NCBI RefSeq assembly: GCF_007795095.1
Contig: NZ_CP042218.1
Coordinates: forward strand, 1,178,001-1,242,000
Length of the DNA: 64,000 nt
Direction of reading: 5' to 3'
DNA from: Luteimonas granuli
GTDB lineage: Bacteria > Pseudomonadota > Gammaproteobacteria > Xanthomonadales > Xanthomonadaceae
The notes below the pieces were generated by a model. It worked only from the letters and a program-made list of their open reading frames with translations. It made no database searches and was not told where the DNA came from. The position numbers and the translations under genes are program-made. Positions 30,833 to 40,654 of this stretch are shown one piece after another. Every line of letters starts with the position of its first letter. Within the stretch, counting starts at the first letter, position 1.

Positions 30833-32739
30833 CACTTCGGCGCCTGCCGCCGGAGGAAGTCCGCGAGCTCTTCCTCCGGCAGTTCCGCGCTGAACACCCA
30901 TCCCTGCAGTTCGTCGCAGCCGCAGGCTTCCAGCAGGGCCTGCTGCCGTTCCGTTTCCACGCCTTCGGCGAGGACGGTCAGACCCATGCTGTGCGCGAGG
31001 CTCACCAGCCCCTGGACCACCGGCAGGCCATTGCGTTTTTCCAGGTCGGCGATGAACGAGCGGTCGATCTTGAGCTTGTGCAGCGGAAAATCCTTGAGAT
31101 AGGCGAACGAGGAATAGCCGGTTCCGAAGTCGTCGATCGCCAGCTGGACACCCAGGCGACGCAGGCGACGCAACGTCATCGCCACCTGCCGGTAATCACG
31201 GACCACGGCGCTTTCGGTGAGTTCGAGCTCAAGCAGGCTCGCAGGCACCGCGTGGCGCCGCAGCGCGTCGGCGACGCGATCGACCAGGTCGTCCTGCCGG
31301 ACCTGGTGCGCGGACAGATTGACCGCGATCGGCATGGGCGTGCCGGCAGCGAGCAGCTTCGCGATCTGCCGGCAGGCAGCATCGAGCACCCAGTGACCGA
31401 TGGGCACGATGAGCCCGCTGGCCTCGGCGACGTGGATGAACTCCCCCGGCGCGATGTTCCCGCGGGTCGGGTGCCGCCAGCGCAACAGGGCTTCGAATCC
31501 ACAGACCGTCCGGCTCGCAAGAGACAGCTGCGGCTGGTAGTGCAGGTCGAACTGCCCCTTCGCCAGCGCCTCGTGCAGCAGCACCTGCAGTTCGAGCTGC
31601 TGGGTCACGTCCGTCTCGAGCGAGGGCCGGAATCTGCGGATGCAGCCGCGGCCCTCGGACTTGGCGGCGAACAGCGCGAGGTCGGCGCGTCGCAGCAGGA
31701 CATGGTGGTCGTCGCCGTCTTCGGGAAACACGGCCACACCGGCGCTGGCGCTGCTCGGGACGCTCTGGCGGTCGAGCAGGAACGGTGCCTGGAACGCCTC
31801 CAGGACCTGGTTGGCCATCTCCACGGCGTGCGCGGGCGCGGACAGTCCGCGCAGCAGGATCGCGAATTCGTCGCCGCCGATCCGTGCCAGGAAGGACTGC
31901 TCCGGCATCTTCAGTGCGATCGTCCTCGCGATCTGGATGAGCAGTTGGTCGCCCTGCGAGTGGCCCCAGCTTTCGTTGATGGTCTTGAAGTTGTCGAGAT
32001 CGAGCAGGATCACCGCGACGCCGCCGTCGCCGGCGCTCCGGATCGCGTCGGCGAGCTGCTCCATGAAGTGCGTGCGGTTGGGCAGATCCGTCAGCGCATC
32101 GTGGAGCGCCTGTTGCAGCAGTGCCTGCTCCAGCCGCTCGCGCTCGCGCATGTCGCGCACGAAGGCGATGAAGCGTGCGGAGCCCGCTTCCGTCTCGACG
32201 CTGAGCGCGATGTCCAGCGCCATCTCGGTCCCATCGCGGTGCATGCCGACGACGTTGCGCCGGCCCGTCATCGGGAGGCTGTGGACACCGGGATCGAACC
32301 CGGCACGATGCCTGCGATGTCGTGCGTGGATGCGCTCGGGGAGCAGCATCTCCACCGGCCTGCCGACCATCTCGGTCCGGGTGTATCCGAACAGCTGCTC
32401 CGCCTTGCCGTTGCAGGCGCAGATCAGGCCGTCGGCGTCGACCATGAGGATCGCATCCGGCGCATTGAAGATGATGCTGCGGTAGCGATGATTGCGGCTT
32501 TCGGAATCGCGCAGCGCGGCACTGAAGCGCTGGACCGACCTTCGCAGCCGCAGCGTGCTCAGCGTGAACAGGGCGTAGCAGGACGTCATCAGCAGGCCCA
32601 CCAGCAGCACCGGTCGCTGCGGAAGGGTCGTCGTGGACCAGAGCAGCAGCAGGACGGCGAACAGGCTCGCGAACAGAGCGCTGGCGAGCAGCAGCCGGCC
32701 GCTGCCGGCCGGGCTTTGTCCGCCTTCAGCCTGCGGCAT
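30832..32739 (-). CDS. PAS-GGDEF-EAL cyclic di-GMP enzyme
   Basis: Protein of 635 residues: two membrane helices (about 15-60), a PAS domain (about 85-205, [20 protein letters not shown]), a GGDEF domain with intact [14 protein letters not shown], and an EAL domain with intact [40 protein letters not shown] and [11 protein letters not shown]. Both catalytic motifs are complete, so it could make or degrade c-di-GMP; the EAL looks fully competent. Its start overlaps the end of cheB by 14 bases, tying it to the chemosensory operon. Confidence 0.92.
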   Translation of the reverse strand: MPQAEGGQSPAGSGRLLLASALFASLFAVLLLLWSTTTLPQRPVLLVGLLMTSCYALFTLSTLRLRRSVQRFSAALRDSESRNHRYRSIIFNAPDAILMVDADGLICACNGKAEQLFGYTRTEMVGRPVEMLLPERIHARHRRHRAGFDPGVHSLPMTGRRNVVGMHRDGTEMALDIALSVETEAGSARFIAFVRDMRERERLEQALLQQALHDALTDLPNRTHFMEQLADAIRSAGDGGVAVILLDLDNFKTINESWGHSQGDQLLIQIARTIALKMPEQSFLARIGGDEFAILLRGLSAPAHAVEMANQVLEAFQAPFLLDRQSVPSSASAGVAVFPEDGDDHHVLLRRADLALFAAKSEGRGCIRRFRPSLETDVTQQLELQVLLHEALAKGQFDLHYQPQLSLASRTVCGFEALLRWRHPTRGNIAPGEFIHVAEASGLIVPIGHWVLDAACRQIAKLLAAGTPMPIAVNLSAHQVRQDDLVDRVADALRRHAVPASLLELELTESAVVRDYRQVAMTLRRLRRLGVQLAIDDFGTGYSSFAYLKDFPLHKLKIDRSFIADLEKRNGLPVVQGLVSLAHSMGLTVLAEGVETERQQALLEACGCDELQGWVFSAELPEEELADFLRRQAPK

Positions 32740-33808
32740 GGCGTCCGAGCTCCCTGGCGATCGCCGACAGACCCAGACTGTGCTGCACGGCGCCCAGCTT
32801 CACGGCCTCCCGCGGCATTCCGTAGACCACGCAGCTTGCCTCGTCCTGGGCCAGCGTGACCGCCCCGGTCTCACGCATCCTCAGCAGGCCGCGCGCACCG
32901 TCGTTGCCCATCCCGGTCATGATCACTCCCAGCGCGTGGCGGCCAGCGGCGCGAGCGGTCGACTCGAACAGCACGTCCACCGAGGGGCGATGACGGTTGA
33001 CCGGGGGACCGTCGGTCACGCTCACCGCGTAGCCGCCGCCGCTGCGTACCAGCTCCATCTGCCGTCCGCCCGGTGCGACCAGGGCCAGGCCGGGGCGGAC
33101 CGCATCGCCATGGCGGGCCTCGCGCACCTCGATCCGGCTCAGCGCATTGAGCCGACCCGCGAAGGCGGCGGTGAATCGCTGGGGCATGTGCTGGACGACC
33201 ACAATGCCCGCGCAGCCCACCGGAAGTCCGGTCAGCACGGCTTCCAGCGCCTGGGTGCCGCCGGTGGAGGCACCTATCGCGATGACCTGCACCGGGTGCG
33301 ACACCGGCGCAAGCGGTGCGGACGCGGCGGCGGGCACCGGTGCATGTCCCGCCGTCGGCGCCATGCGCGCGCTCGGCCGGACGGCCGGGCCTGTGTGCGA
33401 CATGCCCGCGCCCGCGCGCGCGGCGGCGCGCACCGCGTCGGGGATTCCGCTGTCCTGCGACAGGAACTCGCGGAGCCCGATCGTCGGCTTGAGCACGACC
33501 TCGACCGCACCGGCGGCCAGCGCCTGCATGGTCGCGTCCGCGCCGCGATCGGTGAGCGTGGAGCAGATCACCACCGGCGTCGGCCGCTCGGCCATCAGCT
33601 TGCGCAGGAAGGTGAGACCGTCCATGCGCGGCATCTCGATGTCCAGCACGAGCACGTCCGGCCAGTCCCGCGCCATCTTCTCCCGCGCGAACAGCGGATC
33701 GGAGGCGGTGGCGACGACCTCGATGTCGCGCTCGCGCGCCAGCACCTCGGACAGCACCTGGCGCATGACCGCGGAATCGTCCACAACCATCACCCGGATC
33801 GGCTTCAT
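32726..33808 (-). CDS. cheB: Chemotaxis protein-glutamate methylesterase CheB
   Basis: Removes methyl groups from chemoreceptors when phosphorylated by CheA. The 360 residues have an N-terminal receiver ([17 protein letters not shown], acceptor Asp in [14 protein letters not shown], Lys in VVLKPTIG), a Pro/Ala-rich linker, and the esterase domain with the Ser-His-Asp triad in [29 protein letters not shown] and [15 protein letters not shown]. The ATG at 33808 overlaps the end of the corrected cheD frame (ATGA). Confidence 0.95.
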   Translation of the reverse strand: MKPIRVMVVDDSAVMRQVLSEVLARERDIEVVATASDPLFAREKMARDWPDVLVLDIEMPRMDGLTFLRKLMAERPTPVVICSTLTDRGADATMQALAAGAVEVVLKPTIGLREFLSQDSGIPDAVRAAARAGAGMSHTGPAVRPSARMAPTAGHAPVPAAASAPLAPVSHPVQVIAIGASTGGTQALEAVLTGLPVGCAGIVVVQHMPQRFTAAFAGRLNALSRIEVREARHGDAVRPGLALVAPGGRQMELVRSGGGYAVSVTDGPPVNRHRPSVDVLFESTARAAGRHALGVIMTGMGNDGARGLLRMRETGAVTLAQDEASCVVYGMPREAVKLGAVQHSLGLSAIARELGRHAAG

Positions 33809-34336
33809 GCGCTGATCCCTCCAGCCATCTGGAGCTGTGGCCGGGGCGCGGTGTGCCGCAGCCAGGCCTCCCCGGTGGCGAGTTCGAAGCGGAGTTCGCG
33901 ATGCCCCCCTTCCGCCGAGGTGTTCGGCGACGGCCACCAGCCGGTGTCCGGACAGCAGCGCCCTGGCGGCATCCACGTTCCGTTCGTGCACGGCGAACAT
34001 CGAGCCCGATGGCAGCCGGCCCCCGCCATCGGGGTACATCCGCCCCCCGCCGAAGAGCTTGGCCTGGAACTCCACGAGGCGCAGGCCGGTGGCCGCGACG
34101 CGCTGCACGAGCCAGTCCATGGCCTCCGCCGCGTAGCGGCCATCGGGCGCGGCGAGCGGCGCGGCGGAACGGCCCGGCAGCATGAAGTGGCACATGCCTC
34201 CGCAACGCTGCCGTGGATGCCACAGCGTGATCGCCACGCAGGAGCCGAGCAGGGTCCGCAGGCGGACGTCGCCATCACCGAACCACAGCCCCCCGGGCTG
34301 CAGGTAGACCTCGGTGACGGCGCCTGCGGCGATCAC
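33805..34336 (-). pseudogene. cheD: Chemoreceptor glutamine deamidase CheD, frameshifted at a C run
   Basis: Deamidates glutamines of methyl-accepting proteins. The GTG start at 34336 overlaps the cheR stop (GTGA). The first part is normal, with the catalytic Cys and His in [14 protein letters not shown] and [11 protein letters not shown], and [15 protein letters not shown]. At a run of six C (33904-33909, + strand) one base too many breaks the frame; with five, the chain continues [20 protein letters not shown] and stops at 33805, overlapping the cheB ATG (ATGA), for 176 residues. The uncorrected frame instead runs into cheB, giving a false CheD-CheB fusion. A sequencing error is the likeliest cause. 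Confidence 0.85.
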
Positions 34337-35190
34337 GGCTTGACGTACACCGAGGGGGCCAGCGCAGTCAGCAGGCCCAGGTCGGACAGGCTTTCGGAAT
34401 GGCCCACCATCAGCCAGCCGCCCGGGCGAAGCTGTGCGACCAGGCGCCCGACCACCTGGCGCTTGACCTCCGGCGGGAAGTAGATCAGGACGTTGCGCAG
34501 CAGGATCAGGTCGAACATGCCGACATCCGGCAGCTCCGTGGCCAGGTTCATCCTTGCGAACCGCACCCGCCGCCGCAGCTCCGGCGAGACCATGAACGTG
34601 CCGTCCTGGCTGCCGATGCCGCGCAGGCAGTACGCGCGCAGGTCCTCGGGCGGGATCTGGCCGGCCTGCCGGATGTCGTACTGGCCCCGCTGCGCGCGCT
34701 CGATCACGTCGGCGCTGATGTCCGTGCCGAACACCTCCCAGCCGTCGTGACGCGCGTGCCGCGCCAGCACCATCGCCAGGCTGTAGGCCTCCTGACCGCT
34801 GGACGCGGCCGCGCTCCAGACCCGCAGCGGACGGGTGCTGGCGGGCAGGATCCGCTCGCGGAGGAAGTCGAAGTGCGGCTTCTCCCGGAAAAAGTGGGTC
34901 TCGTTGGTGGTCAGCAGGTCCAGCGCCCGCTGCGCTTCGCCGGGCTGCGACAGCACCATGCGGTGGTAGTCCTCGTAGCTGGACAGGCCCAGCTGCTTGA
35001 GGCGCTTGGCCAGCCGGCCGGCAACCATGGCCTTCTTGCCTCCGGCCAGGCTGATGCCGGACGTCCGCAGCAGCCATGCGCGGATCTGCTCGAAGGCGGC
35101 GTCGCTGAGCACGACCTGGCCCGCCATGAAGTCCGGCGCGGCCATCGACGGCATGCGCGGCGACGTCTGCACCGGCGACGGCAGGTTCAT
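34333..35190 (-). CDS. cheR: Chemotaxis protein methyltransferase CheR
   Basis: SAM-dependent methylation of glutamates on chemoreceptors. The 285 residues have the N-terminal helical domain ([20 protein letters not shown]), the [19 protein letters not shown] motif, the SAM site [20 protein letters not shown], and [20 protein letters not shown]. Its start overlaps the cheW stop by four bases (ATGA). Confidence 0.95.
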   Translation of the reverse strand: MNLPSPVQTSPRMPSMAAPDFMAGQVVLSDAAFEQIRAWLLRTSGISLAGGKKAMVAGRLAKRLKQLGLSSYEDYHRMVLSQPGEAQRALDLLTTNETHFFREKPHFDFLRERILPASTRPLRVWSAAASSGQEAYSLAMVLARHARHDGWEVFGTDISADVIERAQRGQYDIRQAGQIPPEDLRAYCLRGIGSQDGTFMVSPELRRRVRFARMNLATELPDVGMFDLILLRNVLIYFPPEVKRQVVGRLVAQLRPGGWLMVGHSESLSDLGLLTALAPSVYVKP

Positions 35191-35726
35191 CGGCCGGCGG
35201 CGACGCTGAGATCGAGCCGGGTCATCTCGTCCACCGACAGGACGCGGTTCGCGTCCAGGATGATGACGAAGCCGCTGTCCACCTTGCCCATTCCGGAAAT
35301 GAAATCGCTGCGGATGTGGGTCCCGAACGCCGGCGCCGGCTCGATGTCGGCGTGGTTGATGTCGAGCACTTCGTTGACCACGTCCACGACCATGCCCAGC
35401 GTGTGCACCACATGGCCCGAGCCGGGGGTGTCGGCATGCACGTCGAGGATCACGATGCAGGTGCGCCGGGTCACCGCGCCCACCGGGCGGCCGAGCCGGT
35501 TGGCAAGGTCCACCACCGGAACCACCGCGCCGCGGAGGTTGATCACCCCGCGGATGAACTCAGGCATCAGCGGGACCGTGGTCAGGTTCCCGAACTCGAT
35601 GATCTCGCGGATGTTGAGGATGTCCACGGCGAACGCCTCGCCGTCCAGCAGGAAGGTCAGGTATTGGCTGGCCCCCCGTTCCGGCTGCTCGAAGTCGGCC
35701 GTTCGATGCTTCACCAGTGCCGTCAT
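35187..35726 (-). CDS. cheW: Chemotaxis coupling protein CheW
   Basis: Adaptor that links chemoreceptors to CheA. The 179 residues form a single CheW domain: [20 protein letters not shown], the conserved [20 protein letters not shown], and [20 protein letters not shown]. It lies 11 bases downstream of the receptor gene and overlaps cheR. Confidence 0.95.
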   Translation of the reverse strand: MTALVKHRTADFEQPERGASQYLTFLLDGEAFAVDILNIREIIEFGNLTTVPLMPEFIRGVINLRGAVVPVVDLANRLGRPVGAVTRRTCIVILDVHADTPGSGHVVHTLGMVVDVVNEVLDINHADIEPAPAFGTHIRSDFISGMGKVDSGFVIILDANRVLSVDEMTRLDLSVAAGR

Positions 35727-35737
35727 GATCGTCGCGC

Positions 35738-37381
35738 TCAGAAGCTGACGAATTCGCCGGCCGCGGCGGTCGCCGGCCGGGACGGTTCGGCGCCGGGACG
35801 GAGGCGCCGACGATCGCCTCCTCCTTGCGCCACGGTCGCCTGATGCTGGTGCTGGTCCAGGCGGAAGAAGCCCATCAGGGTCTGCAGCTGTTCGGCCTGG
35901 CTGCTCATCTCCTCCGCGGTGGCCGCAAGTTCTTCCGATGCGGACGCGTTCTGCTGCGTGGCAAGGCTCAGCTGGCTCATTGCCGCGTTGATCTGGCCGA
36001 CGCCGCCGGACTGCTCGCTGGACGCCGCGGCGATCTCCTGCACGAGGTCCGATGTCCGACGGATCGACGGCACCATCGCTTCCAGCAGTCGCCCCGCGCC
36101 TTCGGCCATTTCCACCGAGTCGGTCGCGAGCTCGCCGATTTCCTGCGCGGCGACCTGGCTGCGCTCGGCGAGCTTGCGGACCTCGGCCGCGACCACGGCG
36201 AACCCCTTGCCGTGTTCGCCGGCGCGAGCCGCCTCGATCGCCGCGTTCAGCGCGAGCAGATTGGTCTGATAGGCGATGTCGTCGATGATTCCGATCTTGC
36301 CGGCGATGCTCTTCATGGCAGCGACCGTGCGCCGCACGGCTTCGCCGCCATCCGCGGCCTCCTTCGCCGCCTGGCTGGCGGTGCCGTCCGTGACACGGGC
36401 ATTCTCGGTGTTCTGCGCGATCGAGGCGTTCATCTGTTCGACCGAGGCCGACGTCTCCTCCACGCTGGCCGCCTGCTCGCTGGCGCCCTGCGACAGCGTC
36501 TGCGCCGTGGCCGATACCTGCTCGGACGCGCTGGACAGGTTGTCGGACGCGGCCCGGACCTCGCCGATGATCTGCCCCAGGCGGCCGATCAGGGCCGCCA
36601 TCGCGGCCAGCAGGCGACCGGTCTCGTCGCCGCGGTCGCTCTGGACCTGGACGGTGAGGTCGCCCTTCGCCAGCCTCCCCGCGGCCTCGACGGCCACGCC
36701 CATCGGCCGGGTGATGCTCCGGGTCACCAGCAGCGAGACCAGGATCGCGAGGACGATGGCGCCGCCGGCGATGGTCAGCAGCATCGTCCAGGCCGACTCG
36801 TAGGCCGCCTGGGCCTCGGCGCTGGCGGTGTCCATCAGTTCGTTCTGGAACGTCACCAGAGACTGGACGCTGGTGACGTACTCCACCTGCAGTCCGCTGA
36901 CCTGTTGCAGGTAGTAGTCGCGGGCTTCCTCCGCGCGCCCCCCGTCGACCAGGTCGAGGAAGGTCAGCTGCGAGTCGACATAGGCCTGGCGGGCCGCCTT
37001 CACTCCGGCCAGGAGTTCGCGGCCGCGCGGCAGGACGACCATCTCGTCGAGCACCTGGATCTTCTCCAGGATCGACGCCCGCTGGGTTTCGATCGCCGTA
37101 CGCTGGCGGGCGCGCTCCTGGTCGGTGGTCACCACCAGGGTGGTCGCCATGGCCTGGGCGATGCCGTTCACCGCATCGATGACGCCGTTGGCCAGCACCG
37201 TCTTCGGGTAGAGGCTGGTGGCCATCTCGTCGAGGTCGGCGTGCAGCGCGCTGAGCCGGTCCAGCGAGACCAGCACCAGGGTGGCGAGCAGCGCGAGCAT
37301 CAGGGCAAAGCCCAGACCCAGCCGCGTACCGATCTTCATGTTCTTGAACATGCGGGTTGTTTCCTTGGGTGATTCAGACAT
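35738..37381 (-). CDS. Methyl-accepting chemotaxis protein
   Basis: Receptor of 547 residues: first membrane helix about 20-40, a four-helix-bundle-type periplasmic domain (about 41-200), second helix ([17 protein letters not shown]), a HAMP domain and a cytoplasmic hairpin with the strictly conserved tip [20 protein letters not shown] and [20 protein letters not shown]. The C-terminal tail ends GEFVSF, reminiscent of the CheR/CheB tether pentapeptide though lacking the usual Trp. The ligand is unknown. The ATG at 37381 directly abuts the cheA stop. Confidence 0.93.
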   Translation of the reverse strand: MSESPKETTRMFKNMKIGTRLGLGFALMLALLATLVLVSLDRLSALHADLDEMATSLYPKTVLANGVIDAVNGIAQAMATTLVVTTDQERARQRTAIETQRASILEKIQVLDEMVVLPRGRELLAGVKAARQAYVDSQLTFLDLVDGGRAEEARDYYLQQVSGLQVEYVTSVQSLVTFQNELMDTASAEAQAAYESAWTMLLTIAGGAIVLAILVSLLVTRSITRPMGVAVEAAGRLAKGDLTVQVQSDRGDETGRLLAAMAALIGRLGQIIGEVRAASDNLSSASEQVSATAQTLSQGASEQAASVEETSASVEQMNASIAQNTENARVTDGTASQAAKEAADGGEAVRRTVAAMKSIAGKIGIIDDIAYQTNLLALNAAIEAARAGEHGKGFAVVAAEVRKLAERSQVAAQEIGELATDSVEMAEGAGRLLEAMVPSIRRTSDLVQEIAAASSEQSGGVGQINAAMSQLSLATQQNASASEELAATAEEMSSQAEQLQTLMGFFRLDQHQHQATVAQGGGDRRRLRPGAEPSRPATAAAGEFVSF

Positions 37382-39544
37382 TCAGTGAGTGCGGACCGCC
37401 GCGTCGTGCCGGCCGCTGCCGACACTCGCCAGCAGCGAGGGAACGTCGAGCAGCAGCGCGACCGCGCCGGAGCCGAGGATGGTCGTGCCGGAGATGCCCA
37501 CCAGGCGCGCGAACAGCTCGCCCATGGGCTTGATCACGGCCTGCAGCTCGCCTTCAAGGCGGTCGACGACCAGCCCGGCCCGGGTGCCCTGGCTGCTGAC
37601 GACCACGACGCTCTGCCGCCGGCCGGACTCGCCCCCGAGGCCGAAATGCCGGCGCAGGTGCAGCAGCGGCAGGACCTCGCCGCGCAGGTCGAGATAGCCT
37701 GCGGCCCCGACGCCGGGCGCCAGCTCGACGCACTCGACGACGGTGTCCAGCGGCGCGACGTAGTGGGTGCCGGCGACGCCCATCAGGAAACCGCCGATGA
37801 TCGCCAGCGTCAGCGGCAACCGGATACGGAACGTGGTGCCGGCACCGGCGTCGGACTCGATCTCGATCGAGCCGTGCAGGGCTTCGATGCTGCGCTTGAC
37901 CACGTCCATGCCCACGCCGCGGCCGGAGAGGTCGGTCACCCTCTCGGCGGTGGAGAAGCCGGGCGCGAAGATCAGGTTCCACGCTTCCGTGTCGGTCAAG
38001 GTCTCGTCTTCGGGTATCAGGCCGCGCTGGATGGCGCGTGCCAGGATCCGGGCGCGATCCAGCCCGCCCCCATCGTCGCCAATCTCGATGACGACGCTGC
38101 CGGCTTCGTGGCGGGCCGCCAGGTGGATCGAACCACGCTCCGGCTTGCCCCGGAGGCGTCGCTCCGCCGCCGGTTCGATGCCATGGTCGATCGCGTTGCG
38201 CACCAGGTGGGTGAGCGGCTCGGCGATCTGCTCGACCAGGTTCTTGTCGAGCTCCGTGCTGGCGCCGGTGATCGAAAGCTCGATGTCCTTGCCCAACTGG
38301 CGGCTGATCTCGCGCACCACGCGACGGAAGCGGCTGAAGGTCTCGCCGATCTCGACCATCCGCAGCCGCATCGCGTCCTCGCGGATGTCCTCGACCAGCC
38401 GCGCCATGGCCGACGCCGCCTCGAGCAGGCCGCCTTCCCCGACCATGGCGGCGCTCTGCCCCACCCCGGCGCTCGCGACAACCAGTTCGCCGACGCGATC
38501 GATCAGGCGATCGAGCTTCTCCGACTGCACGCGGATCAGCTGGTTCTCGCCCGTGCGCTGCCGGGCCTCCTGCTGTCGGCTCAAGGCGGCCTCGACCACC
38601 TCCGGTGGCGCCATGCCGCTGCGCACTGCGAGTTCACCCAGAGGCGGCCTGGCCGCGGTGCCGCCGTCTTCGGCCGCCTGCAGTTCGAGCATGGTGGCGA
38701 GTTCACGTGCGGTGATCGCACCGCAGGCGACCAGGATCTCGCCCAGGCGCCTGGGATCCTCGGGACGCTCGTCGATCAGACGAAGGTAGTCCTCGATGCG
38801 GCTGCCTGGCGGAAGCATGCGCAGCTCGCAGTCTTCGCGCACGAACTCGAAGGCCTGCTCGATCTCTTCCTTGCCGGCCTGGCTGTGCAGCCGGATCTCC
38901 AGGCCCAGATAGCAGGCCTCCGGATCCATGCGTTCGGCCGGAGGCATCGCTTCGGCCAGGGTCGTGATATGGGTGAGCCGGCCCAGGGTGCCGAGCCACC
39001 GCAGCACCGGCACCGGACTCAGCCCCTTGCGGAACAGGTCGGCGCCGAAGCGCACGGAGATGTGCCAGGTCTCGGCTTCCTCTTCCCAGCGCTGCGTTTC
39101 CGCCACCGGCGACGACGACAGGGGCAAGGCTTCCATCGCCGCCGCACAGGCGTCGTCCAGCAGGTCCGAAAGCCTGGCCAGCAGGACGTCGCCCTGGTCG
39201 ATGCTGACCGCGTCCGGTTCGACGCCGGCCACGGCGCGGTCGACCAGGGTTTCCAGGTGGTCCCGGCACTGCAGCAGCAGGGAGATCGTCCCGGCGTCCA
39301 GGTCCAGCCGGCCCTCGCGGGCATGGTCGAGCGCGCCCTCGAGCTGGTGGGTGAAGCCGACCAGGTGGTCCAGTTCGAACAGTCCGCCCGAGCCCTTGAT
39401 CGTGTGTGCGGCGCGGAAGACCGCGTCGAGCGCGGGCCGGTCGCCGGGGTTGATCGCCAGCAGTGCGATCGCTTCCTCCATCTCCAGCAACAGGTCCCGG
39501 CACTCGCCGAAGAAGGTCTGCCGGGCGCGTTCGACGAGGTTCAT
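37382..39544 (-). CDS. cheA: Chemotaxis histidine kinase CheA
   Basis: Central kinase of the chemosensory complex, 720 residues. The P1 Hpt domain has the phospho-His in RAAHTIKGSGGLFELDHL (about residue 47). A P2-like region follows (about 180-270), then a segment of about 60 residues with a second short repeat (LGEILVACGAITARELATML), then P3 dimerisation, the P4 kinase (LTHLVRNAIDHGIE, GDDGGGLD, FAPGFST, DLSGRGVGMDVVKR) and the P5 CheW-like domain. All ATP-site boxes are intact. The ATG at 39544 overlaps the STAS gene stop. No cheY follows in the operon. Confidence 0.93.
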   Translation of the reverse strand: MNLVERARQTFFGECRDLLLEMEEAIALLAINPGDRPALDAVFRAAHTIKGSGGLFELDHLVGFTHQLEGALDHAREGRLDLDAGTISLLLQCRDHLETLVDRAVAGVEPDAVSIDQGDVLLARLSDLLDDACAAAMEALPLSSSPVAETQRWEEEAETWHISVRFGADLFRKGLSPVPVLRWLGTLGRLTHITTLAEAMPPAERMDPEACYLGLEIRLHSQAGKEEIEQAFEFVREDCELRMLPPGSRIEDYLRLIDERPEDPRRLGEILVACGAITARELATMLELQAAEDGGTAARPPLGELAVRSGMAPPEVVEAALSRQQEARQRTGENQLIRVQSEKLDRLIDRVGELVVASAGVGQSAAMVGEGGLLEAASAMARLVEDIREDAMRLRMVEIGETFSRFRRVVREISRQLGKDIELSITGASTELDKNLVEQIAEPLTHLVRNAIDHGIEPAAERRLRGKPERGSIHLAARHEAGSVVIEIGDDGGGLDRARILARAIQRGLIPEDETLTDTEAWNLIFAPGFSTAERVTDLSGRGVGMDVVKRSIEALHGSIEIESDAGAGTTFRIRLPLTLAIIGGFLMGVAGTHYVAPLDTVVECVELAPGVGAAGYLDLRGEVLPLLHLRRHFGLGGESGRRQSVVVVSSQGTRAGLVVDRLEGELQAVIKPMGELFARLVGISGTTILGSGAVALLLDVPSLLASVGSGRHDAAVRTH

Positions 39545-39882
39545 GGAGAGGCTCCCGCCTGCAGCGCCGGACGCAGGTACAGCGGATCGCCGAAATAGCC
39601 CGCAAGATCGAACAGTTCGAACTGCTCGACCACGACCTCGCTGTGGCCGACGAGCTCGAGGCGGCAACCCACGCGCGCCGCCTCGCGCTTGCACAGCATC
39701 AGCAGCTGCAGCCCGGCCGCGTCCAGCGCGGAGACGGCGGACAGGTCGAACTCGATGCGCGGCCCGCGCATGAGCGCGTCGAGCAGCAGCGGCAGCGCCG
39801 CGCGCGCATGCTGGATGGTGAGCGCACCGCGAAGGATCGCCCGCGCCTCGCCATCCCGGATACCGTCGATCCGGATCTCCAT
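39541..39882 (-). CDS. STAS-domain protein, first gene of the chemosensory operon
   Basis: Protein of 113 residues with one STAS (anti-sigma-factor antagonist) domain: AILRGALTIQHARAALPLLL, then the usual phosphorylatable-site region RIEFDLSAVSALDAAGLQLL. Ser in LSAVSALDAAG is at the position of the SpoIIAA-type phospho-Ser. The ATG at 39882 gives the natural domain start; an upstream in-frame start adds ten non-conserved residues. It overlaps cheA by four bases, so it is part of the signalling complex operon. Its partner is unknown. Confidence 0.88.
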   Translation of the reverse strand: MEIRIDGIRDGEARAILRGALTIQHARAALPLLLDALMRGPRIEFDLSAVSALDAAGLQLLMLCKREAARVGCRLELVGHSEVVVEQFELFDLAGYFGDPLYLRPALQAGASP

Positions 39883-40021
39883 GCCGCGCCCCCGAACTGA
39901 TGAACAGCGCACAGTTCTACCGGGACATCCTGCCGCTGCCGATCAGCCACGGACTACAAGCGCTGTAGGCGCAGGATTAAAAGCGTTCGGCCATCCGCTC
40001 CTTGACGGAAAGCCGACCCCG

Positions 40022-40654
40022 CTACTCGACGAGGCGATGCCGCAGCGCGTAGCGGATGAGTTCGGCGTCGCCGCTCAGGCCCAGCTTCTGCAGTATCCGG
40101 ACCTTGTGCGTGCTGACGGTCTTCGGCGAGATGTGCAGCCGCTCGCCGATCGTCGCGATCGGCACGCCGCGCGCGAGCTCGGTGAACACCTGGTACTCGC
40201 GATTGGACAGCACGCGGTGCGGCGCGCCGGCATCGGGGCGCAGCTGGTCGTACAGCAGTCGCGCCGCCATCTGCTGGGCCACGTAGTTGCCACCCCGCGC
40301 CACGGCCCGGACCGCATCCAGCATGTCCTCCGGCTCGCCGTCCTTGGTCAGGTAGCCCGCCGCGCCGGCACGGATCGTCCGTCGCGCGAGTTCGGTCTCG
40401 TCGTGGACGGTCAGGACCAGCACCGGCACGCCCGGCGCCTCCTTCCGCAGACGCTTGATCAGGTCGACGCCGCCGGGTCCCGGCATGCTGAGGTCAAGCA
40501 GCAGGACGTCGGGCGAGAGCGCACGGACGCCGTCGAGCACCTCGTGGCCGTTCGCCGCCTCGCCGACCAGACCCATGCCCGGCGTGCCGCCGATGAGCCG
40601 CGCCAGACCCTGCCTGAAGATGGCGTGGTCGTCTGCGATCAGGATCCGGATCAT
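40022..40654 (-). CDS. NarL/LuxR-type response regulator
   Basis: Protein of 210 residues with an N-terminal receiver (ILIADDHAIFRQGLARLIGG, acceptor Asp in VLLLDLSMPGPGG, Lys in GYLTKDGEPEDML) and a C-terminal LuxR helix-turn-helix (LSNREYQVFTELARGVPIAT, then GERLHISPKTVSTHKVRILQ). Its start overlaps the stop of the upstream sensor kinase gene (ATGA), so the two form a cognate pair. Targets are not evident; the nearest downstream unit is the chemosensory operon. Confidence 0.94.
   Translation of the reverse strand: MIRILIADDHAIFRQGLARLIGGTPGMGLVGEAANGHEVLDGVRALSPDVLLLDLSMPGPGGVDLIKRLRKEAPGVPVLVLTVHDETELARRTIRAGAAGYLTKDGEPEDMLDAVRAVARGGNYVAQQMAARLLYDQLRPDAGAPHRVLSNREYQVFTELARGVPIATIGERLHISPKTVSTHKVRILQKLGLSGDAELIRYALRHRLVE

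Noticed and set aside
32726..34336. A continuous open frame that would make a CheD-CheB fusion
   Set aside because: It exists only because one extra base in a C run pushes cheD into the cheB frame. The corrected cheD frame has the family C-terminus and stops with an ATGA overlap at the cheB start.
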